64,000 bases of DNA from Deltaproteobacteria bacterium (lineage in GTDB: Bacteria > Desulfobacterota > Desulfomonilia > UBA1062). The translations under genes were made by a program, and so were the position numbers. Positions 34,921 through 44,800 of this stretch are shown here, in pieces (position 1 is the stretch's first letter; every line of letters begins with the position of its first letter). The stretch spans positions 1 through 64,000 of the forward strand of contig JAKPPU010000032.1 in assembly GCA_029547185.1 (NCBI GenBank), written 5' to 3'. The notes beneath the pieces were generated by a model. That model made no database searches. It saw only the letters and a list, made by a program, of their open reading frames with translations, and was not told the origin of the DNA.

Positions 34921-36420
34921 ATGTCAAAGCCTCGCACCCCCATCATCGCAGGGATAGCCCAGTACACTCAGCCCAGGGATGCCGTGAAGCCTCTCGACCC
35001 GGTAGGCCTCATGGAGCGGGTGTGCAGGCAGGCCTTCCTGGATGCCGGGGCAGGCGGGATCAAAGACCTGGTCGACCATCTCATCGTCGTGAACCTGTTC
35101 CAGTGGCGATACCGTGATGCGCCGGGGATGCTCTCCGGCATGCTCGGGATGCATCCGAAGAAGAAGACCTATTCCTCGCTGGGCGGCAACGTCCCCCAGC
35201 TTTCCCTGAACAGGGCCTGCACCGACCTCGCTTCGGGCGCTGCGAAGGCCGTGCTCATCACCGGCGCAGAGGCCATCCACTCCATCCGGAGATCGCGCAG
35301 GCACGAGATCGTTCTCGACTGGCCCGAGAACGAGCTGCCGGAATACGTCGACGCCGAAGAGATCGACGGCGTGAGCGAGCTCGAGAACGCCTACGATCTC
35401 TACATGCCCTCTACCATGTATGCCCTTATCGAGACCGCCATACGGGCCGCTTCGGGAAGGAGCCCCGAAGAGCACCGGCATCACATGGCAAGGATCTGGG
35501 AGCGTCTCTCGAAGGTTGCGGCAGAAAACCCTCATGCATGGGTGCGAAGGCCCGTGAGTGCCGAAGAGATCGCCGGGGTAACGCCCGACAACCGCTATAT
35601 CTGCTATCCCTATACAAAGTACATGAATGCGAACATCAATGTGGATCAGGCTGCCGCCGTCCTCCTGACCACGGCCGATACGGCGGAGGATCTCGGGATC
35701 GAAAAGGAAAAATGGGTTTATCCCCTCGGAGGCGCATACCTCATCGACATCCGGCATGTCTCGAGGCGCCCCAGGCTCGATGCCTCGCCCGCCTTGAGGA
35801 ACGCCTCGAAGATCGCCCTTAAACGGGCGGGGCTGCACCTCGAAGACATCGATTTCTTCGACCTCTACAGCTGCTTTCCCTCGGCAGTGGAGATCGCCGT
35901 GAAGGAGATCGGCCTTGCCGAAAACGACCCGAGGCCCATAAGCGTCACGGGCGGCCTCACCTTTTTCGGCGGACCGGGAAACAACTACTGCCTGCACGCC
36001 ATCGCCTCTGCTGCAGAGCGGATCAGACAGGACAGATCGCAAAAGGGCATGGTCACGGCAAATGGGTGGTACGTCACCAAGCACTCGGTCGGGATCTACG
36101 GCGGCGAACCGCCGGATCGCCCCTGGCAGTGCGGCAATGATCCTGCCATTCAGGAGGCGATCGATGCCGAGGCCCTGCCCGGGCTCACGGTTGAGGCCGA
36201 CGGCACGCTCACGGTCGAGGCCTACGTGATCCGCCACGGCAGGAACGGAGAGCCCGAGAGCGGGACCGTCCTGGGCAGGCTCGAAGACGGCAGCAGATGC
36301 CTCGCACATGTCGCTGCCGACATGCAGGGGCTCTGTCGCATGGAAGAATGCGAGATGGTAGGCCGGAAGGGAGCGGTGCATTTCTCTCCTGAAAAGGGAT
36401 TAAACCTGATGAAATTCTGA
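34921..36420 (+). CDS. Thiolase-like acyltransferase lacking the canonical cysteine
   Basis: A 499-aa thiolase-fold protein (TPIIAGIAQYTQP at start). Where degradative thiolases have the nucleophilic Cys, this one has SLGGNVPQLSLNRACTDLASG, so Asn falls at the Cys position; the GGN(T/S)PQ form marks a separate acetyl-CoA acetyltransferase-like branch. C-terminal blocks FFDLYSCFPSAVEIA and TGGLTFFGGPGNN are present, and a small OB-like tail (about 410-499) follows. Likely acts on acyl-CoA in catabolism, but true thiolysis is uncertain. Divergent from the sigma-54 activator. Confidence 0.72.
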   Translation: MSKPRTPIIAGIAQYTQPRDAVKPLDPVGLMERVCRQAFLDAGAGGIKDLVDHLIVVNLFQWRYRDAPGMLSGMLGMHPKKKTYSSLGGNVPQLSLNRACTDLASGAAKAVLITGAEAIHSIRRSRRHEIVLDWPENELPEYVDAEEIDGVSELENAYDLYMPSTMYALIETAIRAASGRSPEEHRHHMARIWERLSKVAAENPHAWVRRPVSAEEIAGVTPDNRYICYPYTKYMNANINVDQAAAVLLTTADTAEDLGIEKEKWVYPLGGAYLIDIRHVSRRPRLDASPALRNASKIALKRAGLHLEDIDFFDLYSCFPSAVEIAVKEIGLAENDPRPISVTGGLTFFGGPGNNYCLHAIASAAERIRQDRSQKGMVTANGWYVTKHSVGIYGGEPPDRPWQCGNDPAIQEAIDAEALPGLTVEADGTLTVEAYVIRHGRNGEPESGTVLGRLEDGSRCLAHVAADMQGLCRMEECEMVGRKGAVHFSPEKGLNLMKF

Positions 36421-36868
36421 GGCATTCCCGGAAATTGGCACTTGTGTCCCCCTGGTAAAGTAAGTATATACGCATTCCAGGGAGGAATTGTCGGGACAGG
36501 AGGTTGTCGGATCTGAAATTGAATGAACGTGGTGTGTCCTAATTGTCGCTTCTCATAGCCAAACCTTGCGCACGATTTTCACCCATCCCAGCGGAGCATT
36601 GCCCCGGGGCCCCTTCTGTAGTAGTATTGCTCCGGCGGTCGAACGTGAAAAACCATGCGCATACATGCTCAACTCCGGGAAGGCAGCTTCCGAAAAGTTC
36701 TCCGGAAAGGCCGTCCCCGTCTCCGGATGATTCCATCGACTCGTACGGCTCTGTCCGAATGCCCATCGATTCTCGTACCTATGGTGCGAGACAGGATGCA
36801 TGCTTGCGGTCTTTGAACGCAAAGCGGCACAAAAGCGGGGATCATAGCCCCGCCCAGAGAGGATGACG
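36421..36868. other. Intergenic region upstream of the T6SS locus
   Basis: About 440 bp. Seen: an imperfect direct repeat (CCATCGACTCGTAC at about 36733 and CCATCGATTCTCGTAC at 36763) and a small hairpin CTCGTACC/GGTGCGAG (36772-36790). ORFs in both directions here lack recognisable products. A T6SS promoter is expected in it, but no clear sigma-70 or sigma-54 element was found. Confidence 0.4.
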
Positions 36869-38554
36869 ATGGATAACAGCTTCCAGATACCGACGCTGCT
36901 TCCCTATCTGCAGTTTTCTCCAGGCAGGGCGGCCTTGAAGATCTCCCGCATTCACGAAAACCTTGCTCCTGCCGACCGGCCCAAATTTCCGTTCGTGACA
37001 GTCAGCGAATCCGGACCGTTCACCCGCATCCTCGATGCGCAGGTCGTAAGCGACGGCGGCCGGGCCGCAAAGAGGGTTTTCCTTCTCCTCTCAAAGGACG
37101 AATACACCTTCAGCGAGGCTTTTCCAGTAACGAACATCACGGTGGACGAGAGCTGGCAGAGGATCTTCCGACCGGACTCAAGCTCGATGGCCTCCTCGAA
37201 AGACCGGGCCGGAGAGGGAGGCGGGCTCATGCCGTTTCGCTCCCTGTTCTACTGCAGGGAAAAAGACCTGTTCTTCCACCCGCCCTGTCCCTCCTGCGGC
37301 AGCGGCCTCGATCTCTGCCGGGATGACGAGCTCCTCGAGGGAGCGGGCCTGAAAGCCTACTCGTCTTCCCTGAGCCGATACCTCTCCTGCCCTGCATGCC
37401 TCGCCAAAGAAGGGTCGTCCCCGTTCTATGCAGCTTCCTCTTCAGGCTCGCAGCCTGCAAAGGTGTTGGGCCCGCTCGAGCTCATCGAAGGCTTCGGAGA
37501 TCTCCTCGAAAAGGTAAACCCGCCCGATGCCTTCCCTTGTGGCACGTGCGCAGACCGCACGTCCTGCTACGGAAATAGACGGCTCGCCCGATCGAGAATC
37601 ACCCCCTTCTCGTTCTATCCCTTCTTTCTCGCCATCTGCGAGGCGGCGTCCGCAGGCAGCCTCGATTTCCTTTCCCTGCTCTCGGGTGATCCGGCAAACA
37701 TGGGATGGGTTCTCATAACGAACGGCCCACATGGGAACGCGGCCGTTACCCTCGAAGGATTCCTCGAGGCTTCCGGCAGCGAGCTCGAAGGGAAGGAGCG
37801 GGGCAGTGCAGCGATGCCGACCGACGCGCTTGAGACAAAGGACGAAGAGGCCATCGGCGCTATCCTCGAAGACATCATCAGCACGTATCAGTCCGCGGAG
37901 CAGGGGAACCGGTTCGAGAAACAGGAGGCCGTCGAGCAGCCTCCCCGCACCGCTTCTTCCGGGCCGACAGCCGCCGGGAAGCCGGAAGAGCCGGATGAAG
38001 ACTTTTCCGAAACCGTCATCCTCACCGCCGAGCATACGGCGACCCTGATGCAGGACAAGAGACCGCAGGAAGAGGCCGGCGCTGTGAAGCCTGCACCTTC
38101 GGAAGAAATCTCGGAGACCATTATCATCAAGCCCGATTCCGAGGATGGAAAGGAGAATCAAGCCGGGACGGCGACCATGAGCACCCGCCCTGCGCAGACC
38201 GAAGAGGAGAAGATCGAGTCCGTGATCATGACCCGGAAGCAGGAAGAAGGGCCTGCAGAAACCGTGATCCTGAGCACCGGCCGCGGGAGAGAGGAGGATG
38301 AGGTACCCGAGACGGTCATGCTCGGTCCTTCCAGGACCGCCGAGGAATCACAACCCTCCGGCATCCGGCAGCAGGGGTCGGATGAAGAGATCCCCGAGAC
38401 GGTCATCCTGTCCCCTGGAGGTGCAGGAAAAGCCGGGCCGGTGGTCCCTTCCCGTGCGCAGGCGTCAGGCAGGGAGGAAAAGAAGAGAGATCCCGTTCAT
38501 GAGGAGGATTCCCTGGCAGAGACGATCATCCTCACCCCGGGCAAAGACAAGTGA
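36869..38554 (+). CDS. T6SS-locus Cys-rich scaffold with seven ETVIL-like repeats
   Basis: From ATG 36869 the protein is 561 aa; another ATG at 36863 is too close to AGAGAGG. Residues 1-120 are globular. C129, C140, C143, C150, C174, C177, C224, C227 and C233 suggest zinc sites. The region from about 330 is acidic, low-complexity linker with E-T-V-I-L-like motifs at T382, T417, S451, T465, T482, T511 and T552 (for example SETVILT, PETVILSP). These resemble phosphothreonine sites with Leu/Ile at +3, the type that FHA domains read. I do not recognise the protein as a named T6SS subunit. First gene of the locus. Confidence 0.6.
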   Translation: MDNSFQIPTLLPYLQFSPGRAALKISRIHENLAPADRPKFPFVTVSESGPFTRILDAQVVSDGGRAAKRVFLLLSKDEYTFSEAFPVTNITVDESWQRIFRPDSSSMASSKDRAGEGGGLMPFRSLFYCREKDLFFHPPCPSCGSGLDLCRDDELLEGAGLKAYSSSLSRYLSCPACLAKEGSSPFYAASSSGSQPAKVLGPLELIEGFGDLLEKVNPPDAFPCGTCADRTSCYGNRRLARSRITPFSFYPFFLAICEAASAGSLDFLSLLSGDPANMGWVLITNGPHGNAAVTLEGFLEASGSELEGKERGSAAMPTDALETKDEEAIGAILEDIISTYQSAEQGNRFEKQEAVEQPPRTASSGPTAAGKPEEPDEDFSETVILTAEHTATLMQDKRPQEEAGAVKPAPSEEISETIIIKPDSEDGKENQAGTATMSTRPAQTEEEKIESVIMTRKQEEGPAETVILSTGRGREEDEVPETVMLGPSRTAEESQPSGIRQQGSDEEIPETVILSPGGAGKAGPVVPSRAQASGREEKKRDPVHEEDSLAETIILTPGKDK

Positions 38555-38564
38555 GGTTTATGAG

Positions 38565-39299
38565 ATGAATACGCATCCGTCCGTGAGCGAGCTCGAGCTC
38601 AGCATCCGGGAGATATATGCTTCCGACCCGGAAAGGGCGAGGGACGCCATCATGGAATACCTCGAGAGCTGCCTCGGGGAGGTAAGCCTCCAGGGGCGAA
38701 TCGAAGCGCTCCGCAGCGTACAGGCAAGGCTGAAAGAGCATGAGAAAAAGCAGGTCGGCGGTGACGAGGTCATGGCGGATTTCGTCCGGCTCCTCCTGGG
38801 GAGCAAGGCTTCCCATGCGGCCCCATCGTCTCCGGAGACCGTGCAGAGGCTTGTCGCATCCCTCAACACGGTCTTCGATTCCTTGAACGAGCTCATCTCC
38901 GTGATGAACGCCACCCTCGGGAGCGCCGGAAGAGGCGAGGAGACCATCAGGGCGGTCATAGGAAGCGATCTCGATTCCGCAAGGACGGGCCAGACCCTCG
39001 AAGAATACCTGGGGCAGATCAGGCGCGCCTTCCTCGTCTCCCACAAGGCCTTCCAGGATGCGGCCCGCACGATCGTGGGAAACATACTTGCACAAACAGA
39101 TCCCGGCAAGATACAATCGAGCCTGGGATCAGGCCTGAAAATAGGCCCGCTCAAGAAGGCGGACGCCTTCGATGCATTTGAAGCAGCATACGGCAAGGTG
39201 AAGAGATGGTTCGAATCCCCGCGGTTTGCCGAGGATCTGCTGCGGGAGTTTGAGAGGAGTTGTCAGCGGTCATTCAGTCATAGAGAGGGGAAATTCTGA
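38565..39299 (+). CDS. T6SS-associated helical protein, FHA-C-terminal-domain-like
   Basis: A 244-aa all-helical protein with no FHA domain itself. The segment MADFVRLLLGSK followed by LNTVFDSLNELISVMNA and then the C-terminal FDAFEAAYGKVKRWFES and REFERSCQRSF recall the C-terminal domain of T6SS FHA proteins (ImpI/Fha). A remote likeness by eye, not a search result. ATG 38565 lies 10 bp after the scaffold stop; its stop overlaps the tssJ start. Confidence 0.5.
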   Translation: MNTHPSVSELELSIREIYASDPERARDAIMEYLESCLGEVSLQGRIEALRSVQARLKEHEKKQVGGDEVMADFVRLLLGSKASHAAPSSPETVQRLVASLNTVFDSLNELISVMNATLGSAGRGEETIRAVIGSDLDSARTGQTLEEYLGQIRRAFLVSHKAFQDAARTIVGNILAQTDPGKIQSSLGSGLKIGPLKKADAFDAFEAAYGKVKRWFESPRFAEDLLREFERSCQRSFSHREGKF

Positions 39300-39817
39300 T
39301 GGGCTCATTCAAGAACATCCTGTTGCTCTCATGCGTGGTTTTCTGGGCGGCCTCGTGCGCCGCTCCGTCGCCAGCCCGGTGGGAGTATGAAGAAAAGGCC
39401 ATCAATCTGAGCTTCGAGGCGGACAAGAAGCTCAACGTGCGGGACGGAAAGGCCCACACCCTGTCGGTGTGCGTCTATCAGCTCAAGGATCCCAACGCCT
39501 TCAGGCAGCTTGCAGAGGATGCAGACGGCCTCTACAAGCTTCTCGGCTGCAGCAGCTTCGATTCGAGCGTGGTCAATGCCAGGAGGGTCATCGTGAATCC
39601 CGGAAAGAGCCTCAAGGTCAGCCTCGACAGGGCGGACGGCGCCAAGTTCGTGGGCATCGTCGCCGGATACTACAACATCGATCGCGACAAGATCGTGAGG
39701 CTCTACAAGATCCCCCAGGAGAAGAGAGGGCTCATCAGCAGGCGGATGGTTCCCATGCCGCTCAACGCCGTCATCAAGCTCGGCCCCAAACAGATCGTAT
39801 CATCCCAGGAGGCATAA
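39299..39817 (+). CDS. tssJ: T6SS outer-membrane lipoprotein TssJ
   Basis: A 172-aa lipoprotein with signal peptide (NILLLSCVVFWAASC) and lipidation Cys20. After it come a transthyretin-like fold with LSVCVYQLKDPNAFRQLA and LLGCSSFD. TssJ anchors the TssL-TssM complex to the outer membrane. ATG 39299 overlaps the previous stop by one base (TGATG). Confidence 0.93.
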   Translation: MGSFKNILLLSCVVFWAASCAAPSPARWEYEEKAINLSFEADKKLNVRDGKAHTLSVCVYQLKDPNAFRQLAEDADGLYKLLGCSSFDSSVVNARRVIVNPGKSLKVSLDRADGAKFVGIVAGYYNIDRDKIVRLYKIPQEKRGLISRRMVPMPLNAVIKLGPKQIVSSQEA

Positions 39818-39819
39818 TT

Positions 39820-41205
39820 ATGGAGAGACCCATCTTCTGGCACCATGGACTCTTCCTCCAGCCCCAGCACTTCCAGCTCTCCGACCGCTATCTCCAGTCG
39901 CTCGTCGCACCGGTGTACCGGTTCCTCATGCCCCACCTGTGGGGCGTAAGAAACCTCGAGATCCGGAAGTCCGCCCTCGAGACGAGGACGCTGCAGATTA
40001 CGGGCGGCGAGCTCGTGTTCCGGGACATGACCCACGTGGTCATACCGGACAATGCAAAGGTGGATGCCAGGAGCTTCGACGAGGACTGGACGGACGGAGG
40101 CAGGCCTCTCCTCGTATACCTGGGGATCAAGAGGTGGAACGACCGCGGCGAGAACGTGACCGTCCTCGACGGCTCGAAAGGGATCTCGAAGGCGACGACG
40201 AGGTTCGTGGCCCCGTCCGACTTCGAAGAGGTGCCGGACATGCACGAGCAGGGTCCGTCCGCCGAGCTCAAGCGGCTCTTCTACGCGGTGAAGATCTTCT
40301 GGGGCACCGAGCAGGACCTCTTCGCCGATTACGAGGTCATCCCGGTCGCCCGGCTCGAGAGGCGGGGCGACGAGATCGTCGTATCCGAGCGGTTCATCCC
40401 GCCCTGCATAGCGGTCTCGGCATCTCCCGTGCTGGAGAAGACCGTCAGGGAGATCCGCGACCAGGTCACGGCCCGGGGCCGCCAGCTCGAGCTCTACAAG
40501 CGCGACCGGGGAATCCACACTGCCCAGTTCGGAACGCGCGACATGGTCTTTCTCCTGGCCTTGAGATCGCTCAACCGCTCCATCCCGCAGCTCTACCACC
40601 TCACCGAGCAGGGCGACATCCACCCCTGGATGCTCTACGGGGTGCTGCGCCAGATCATCGGGGACCTCTCGACCTTTTCCGAGGATGTCATGGTCCTGGG
40701 AGAGACCTCTGACGGCAGGGGGGCCCTGCCGGCCTATCTCCACGAGAACCTCTTCGAGTGCTTCGTCCAGGCCCGGGACATGATCACGCGGCTGCTCGAC
40801 GAGATCACTGCCGGGCCTGAGTATGTGTTCGACCTCCAGTACGACGGAACGTACTATTCGGCCGAGCTTCCCCCCGCGATCTTCGACGGCTCGAACCGCT
40901 ATTACCTCGTGGTCGAGACGCAGGATGACCAGGGAAAGATCCTCGAGTCCATCGAGACGGCCGCAAAGCTGAGCTCGCGCGAGTCGCTCGCCATCCTCAT
41001 CGTGCGCGCCCTGCCGGCACTGGGCTTGAGGCACCTGCCGGTTCCGCCCCAGGAGCTTCCGCGCAGGGCGAACGCGAGCTACTTCCAGATAGAACATAAC
41101 GGCGACCAGTGGACAGGCGTCCAGAAGGGAAAGAACATCGCCCTGTTCTGGGACAGCGCACCCGCCGACCTCAAGGTCGAGCTCATGGTCGTCGGGAGGA
41201 CATGA
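39820..41205 (+). CDS. tssK: T6SS baseplate protein TssK
   Basis: A 461-aa protein that begins ERPIFWHHGLFLQPQHFQLSD, the invariant TssK N-terminus, and contains IPVARLERRG-like core features and the C-terminal domain (GLRHLPVPPQELPRR) that docks to the membrane complex. It trimerises as the hinge between baseplate and TssL/TssM. ATG 39820 was chosen over the long open frame upstream because it gives the family N-terminus; it lies 2 bp after tssJ. Confidence 0.95.
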   Translation: MERPIFWHHGLFLQPQHFQLSDRYLQSLVAPVYRFLMPHLWGVRNLEIRKSALETRTLQITGGELVFRDMTHVVIPDNAKVDARSFDEDWTDGGRPLLVYLGIKRWNDRGENVTVLDGSKGISKATTRFVAPSDFEEVPDMHEQGPSAELKRLFYAVKIFWGTEQDLFADYEVIPVARLERRGDEIVVSERFIPPCIAVSASPVLEKTVREIRDQVTARGRQLELYKRDRGIHTAQFGTRDMVFLLALRSLNRSIPQLYHLTEQGDIHPWMLYGVLRQIIGDLSTFSEDVMVLGETSDGRGALPAYLHENLFECFVQARDMITRLLDEITAGPEYVFDLQYDGTYYSAELPPAIFDGSNRYYLVVETQDDQGKILESIETAAKLSSRESLAILIVRALPALGLRHLPVPPQELPRRANASYFQIEHNGDQWTGVQKGKNIALFWDSAPADLKVELMVVGRT

Positions 41206-41207
41206 CA

Positions 41208-41885
41208 ATGCGTCTGAGTGACTGCTTCATCGAACTGATCAGTTATGTGCTCTATTTCAAGAAGACCGTCGACAAGCGCCAGCCGGCCTACGACCAGGTG
41301 AGGGCCGAGATCGACCGGCTTCTCCAATCGAGCAGGGACGGCGTGGGCTACGGCGGGATCACCGAAGAGGACTACGACGCGGGCCGCTTTGCCGTGTGCG
41401 CCTGGATCGACGAGACCATCATGAATTCCCCCTGGACGCACCGGCAGCTCTGGCTCAAGGAGCCCCTCCAGAGGATCCACTACCAGACAACGAACGCAGG
41501 CGAGCTCTTCTTCGACAGGCTCAATGCCTTGGGGCCCCACCAGAAGGATGCGCGGGAGGTCTACTACCTCTGCCTCGCCATGGGGTTCACGGGCCGCTAC
41601 TGCAACGAGGGAGACAAGTTCCTCATCGACCAGCTTAAGGCCTCGAACCTCAAGGTCCTCACCGGCAGCTCGCTCGGCATCCCCTCGCTCGAGAAGGGCG
41701 AGCTCTTCCCCGAGGGCTACCCGGCCGATGCAGGCCCTGCCCCGGAGATGAAAGCGCCCTCAGGATTCCCGCTCTTCAACATCGTGGCAGCCTCGATCCC
41801 GGTCGCGCTCTTTGCCGTGCTGTTCTTCATCTACCGGTTTGTCCTCTCCAACATTACGGAAACCCTCTTCAAGGCGGTGCAGTGA
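41208..41885 (+). CDS. tssL: T6SS membrane protein TssL (DotU type)
   Basis: From ATG 41208 (GGAGG eight bases upstream) the product is 225 aa: cytoplasmic helical DotU/IcmH domain (AYDQVRAEIDRLLQSS, FAVCAWIDETIMNSPW, YLCLAMGFTGRYC) and a single C-terminal membrane helix (about 195-218). TssL contacts TssK and TssM. No C-terminal OmpA-like peptidoglycan-binding domain is present, so it is the short form. An ATG at 41202 is also possible but too near the ribosome site. Confidence 0.93.
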   Translation: MRLSDCFIELISYVLYFKKTVDKRQPAYDQVRAEIDRLLQSSRDGVGYGGITEEDYDAGRFAVCAWIDETIMNSPWTHRQLWLKEPLQRIHYQTTNAGELFFDRLNALGPHQKDAREVYYLCLAMGFTGRYCNEGDKFLIDQLKASNLKVLTGSSLGIPSLEKGELFPEGYPADAGPAPEMKAPSGFPLFNIVAASIPVALFAVLFFIYRFVLSNITETLFKAVQ

Positions 41886-44800
41886 TGAGCCGCAGCCTCC
41901 TGCTCTACGCTTTGATCGCCCTGGGCTGCGTCCTTGGCCTCCTCCTCGTGTTCGGGATCGTCCTGGCCTTTGCGTGGCCCTGGTGGGTGGGGATCTTCCT
42001 CGTCATACTGCTCCTGGGGGTCGGCATCGCTGCCGTCATCGTACGCAAGGTCGTGCTCCGCAGGAAGGAGCAGCTCTTCGTTGCCCAGATCATCGAGCAG
42101 GACAACGCCTACGTGAAGTCCATGAAGGACGATGAGAAGAAGAACCTCGCCGACATCCAGGACAAGTGGAAAGAGGCGGTGGGAGCGCTCAAGAAGTCCC
42201 ACCTGAAGAAGTTCGGCAACCCTCTCTATGTCCTGCCGTGGTACATGGTGATCGGTGAAAGCGGCGCGGGAAAGACGACCTCGATCAAGAGCGCGAGGCT
42301 CTCCTCGCCCTTTGCGGAGTATACGAAGGTCTCGGGCTTTTCCGGCACCAAGAACTGCGACTGGTGGTTCTTCGAGCAGGCCATCATCATCGACACCGCA
42401 GGCAGATACGCCATCCCGGTCGATGAAGGAAGGGACAAGGACGAGTGGCAGAAGTTCGTGGCTCTCCTCGCCAAATACCGCAAGCGAGAGCCGCTTAACG
42501 GCCTCGTGGTGGCCGTGGCCACGGACAAGCTCCTCCAGTCGAGGCCCGAGCTCATCGAAGAGGACGGCCGGAACATCCGAAGACGGATCGACGAGCTCAT
42601 GCGCGGTCTCGGGAGCAGGTTCCCGATCTACGTGCTCGTCACCAAGTGCGACCTCATCCAGGGCATGACCCAGTTCTGCAGCGAGCTTTCCGAGGCGAAC
42701 CAGCAGCAGGCCTTCGGCATGATCAACCACACCATGAAGGCCGACCCCGAGGCCTTCCTGAAGAGCGGGATGCATACCCTGTCCGAGCGGCTGAGGAACA
42801 TCCGCCTCCTCCAGCTCCACAAGTCAGACCCGAGATATCTCGACCCGGCGCTCCTGCTCTTCCCCGAAGAGTTTTCGAAGCTCGAGGAAGGGCTTACAGC
42901 TTTCATGAAAGCGGCCTTTAAGGAAAACCCCTACCAGGAGAGCCCGCTCCTGCGCGGCCTCTACTTCAGCTCGGGCAAGCAGGAGGGAAGCCCGTACTCC
43001 CACTTCCTTAAAAACCTGGGACTCATCGAGGAGCGGGACGTCCTTCCCGGAACCAACAAGGGCCTCTTCCTCCACGACTTCTTCGCAAAGATCCTCCCCC
43101 GGGAGAGGCACCTCTTCGCCCCGACCCAGCGGGCCATCGAGTGGACGAGGCTCACGAGAAATCTCGGCCTGCTCTCGTGGCTCCTCATCTCGATCGCCCT
43201 GTGCGGGCTGCTCAGCTTCTCGTTCGTGAAGAACATCTCCATCATCCGGTCCGTGCCCAGAGAGGCACCGGTCCTCAAAGGAAATCTCCTGAGTGATGTG
43301 AGCATGCTCGAAGACTACCGCAGGGGCATCGTCAAGGTCGTGGACGGTAACAGGGGCTGGTGGATACCGAGATTCGGCCTCTCCAAGAGCCGGGACATCG
43401 AGGGGAGGCTCAAGGAGAACTACTGCAGGCTCGTGGAGCAGGGCATCGTCTCGTCCATGGACAGGAAGATCAACCAGGACATCGCCGTGATCTCTCCGAC
43501 GACGTCCGATTCAGCCTATGCCCTGTATGCCATCCACCTCGTGAGGAGGATCAACCTCATCAGCGAGCGCATCAGGGGAGCGGGCTACGATGAGCTTAAA
43601 GCAAAACCGCAGCCGTCGTACCTGGCGTTCGTCCCTGCGGCGGGTGGTTCGGCGGCGCCCGAGACGGTGAAGAGCTTTGCGAACCTCTACCTGTTCCGTC
43701 TCGTCTGGGACGAGGATACCGAGAGCTTGAGAAGGGAAATGAAGAACCTGAAGGCAGCGCTCGCGAGCACCCTTGACAGGAGGAGGGGCGACTTCAGATG
43801 GGTCGCGGTCTGCGCGAGCGAGAGCTCGCCGCTGCCCGGCGCTTCCTTGAAGGAGTTCTGGGGCGGGAGCATCGATCTTCCCGATGAGCCGCTCGTTCCC
43901 GGCGCCTTCACCCTCGAGGGAAAGAAGAGGGTGGAGGCGATCTTCGAAGAGATCTGCACGGCGCTGGGCGACGCCCAGGCCGTCAATGCCCGGAAGCCGG
44001 CGTTCCAGGCATGGTACAGGCAGAATTACCTGGCTGCCTGGGAAAACTTCGCGCGCTCCTTCCCGAAGGGCATGGAGAGGCTCCGGGGCAAGATGGAGTG
44101 GGATCAGGCGGCCTCGAAAATGGGAACCCGCGAGGGTCCGTACTTCTCCCTGCTCAGGCGCATGGAGTCCGAGCTCGGTCCGTATGATTCGGGAGAGGTT
44201 CCCGCGTGGCTCGCCCTGGTGAAGACCTTCAACTCCATCGCGGACCAGGCGGCTGTCGCGGGCGCTGCAGGAGGCGGATCGCTGCTGAACAAGGTCGCCG
44301 AGACCGGCACCAGGATCAAGGGAAAGCTCTCCGGCTCCGAAGGGGCGGCAGACGCAGCCGAAGCCCGGCTCAAAGAGATCAAGGCATTTTCCGCCTACAT
44401 GGCCTCCCTCGCCGATGCGAACTCCTCCCTGAAGGGATCGAGGCTTGCCATCTTCCAGGCTGCAACAGCCACCTTCACGGGCGGCCAGGCGGATTCCACC
44501 CCGTTCCTCAAGGCCAACGGCGCCCTCCTTGCCCTGAAGTCCGGCGGCCTTGCCCCCGGTGAAGGCCTGTGGCAGCTCATGTCCGGCCCGCTCGATTTCC
44601 TCTGGGCCTATGCCTGCCAGGAGACGGCCTGCCATCTCCAGGACCTCTGGGTCAAGGAGGTGCTCACGCAAGTCCAGGGCATCACCGATCCCACGCAGAT
44701 AAGCGCCATCCTCGGGGGCCCGCAGGGCATCGGATCGAGGTTCATGCAGGGGCCGGCAGCACCCTTCCTGAACAGGAGCTTGAGCGGGTATTCTCCGAAG

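Noticed and set aside
36434..36455. TTGGCAC element upstream of the T6SS locus
   Set aside because: No GC element follows at the required distance; only the -24-like half is present.
36543..36866. 107-aa ORF before the T6SS scaffold gene
   Set aside because: Low-complexity Ser/Pro/Arg composition, no motif, runs into the real gene start.
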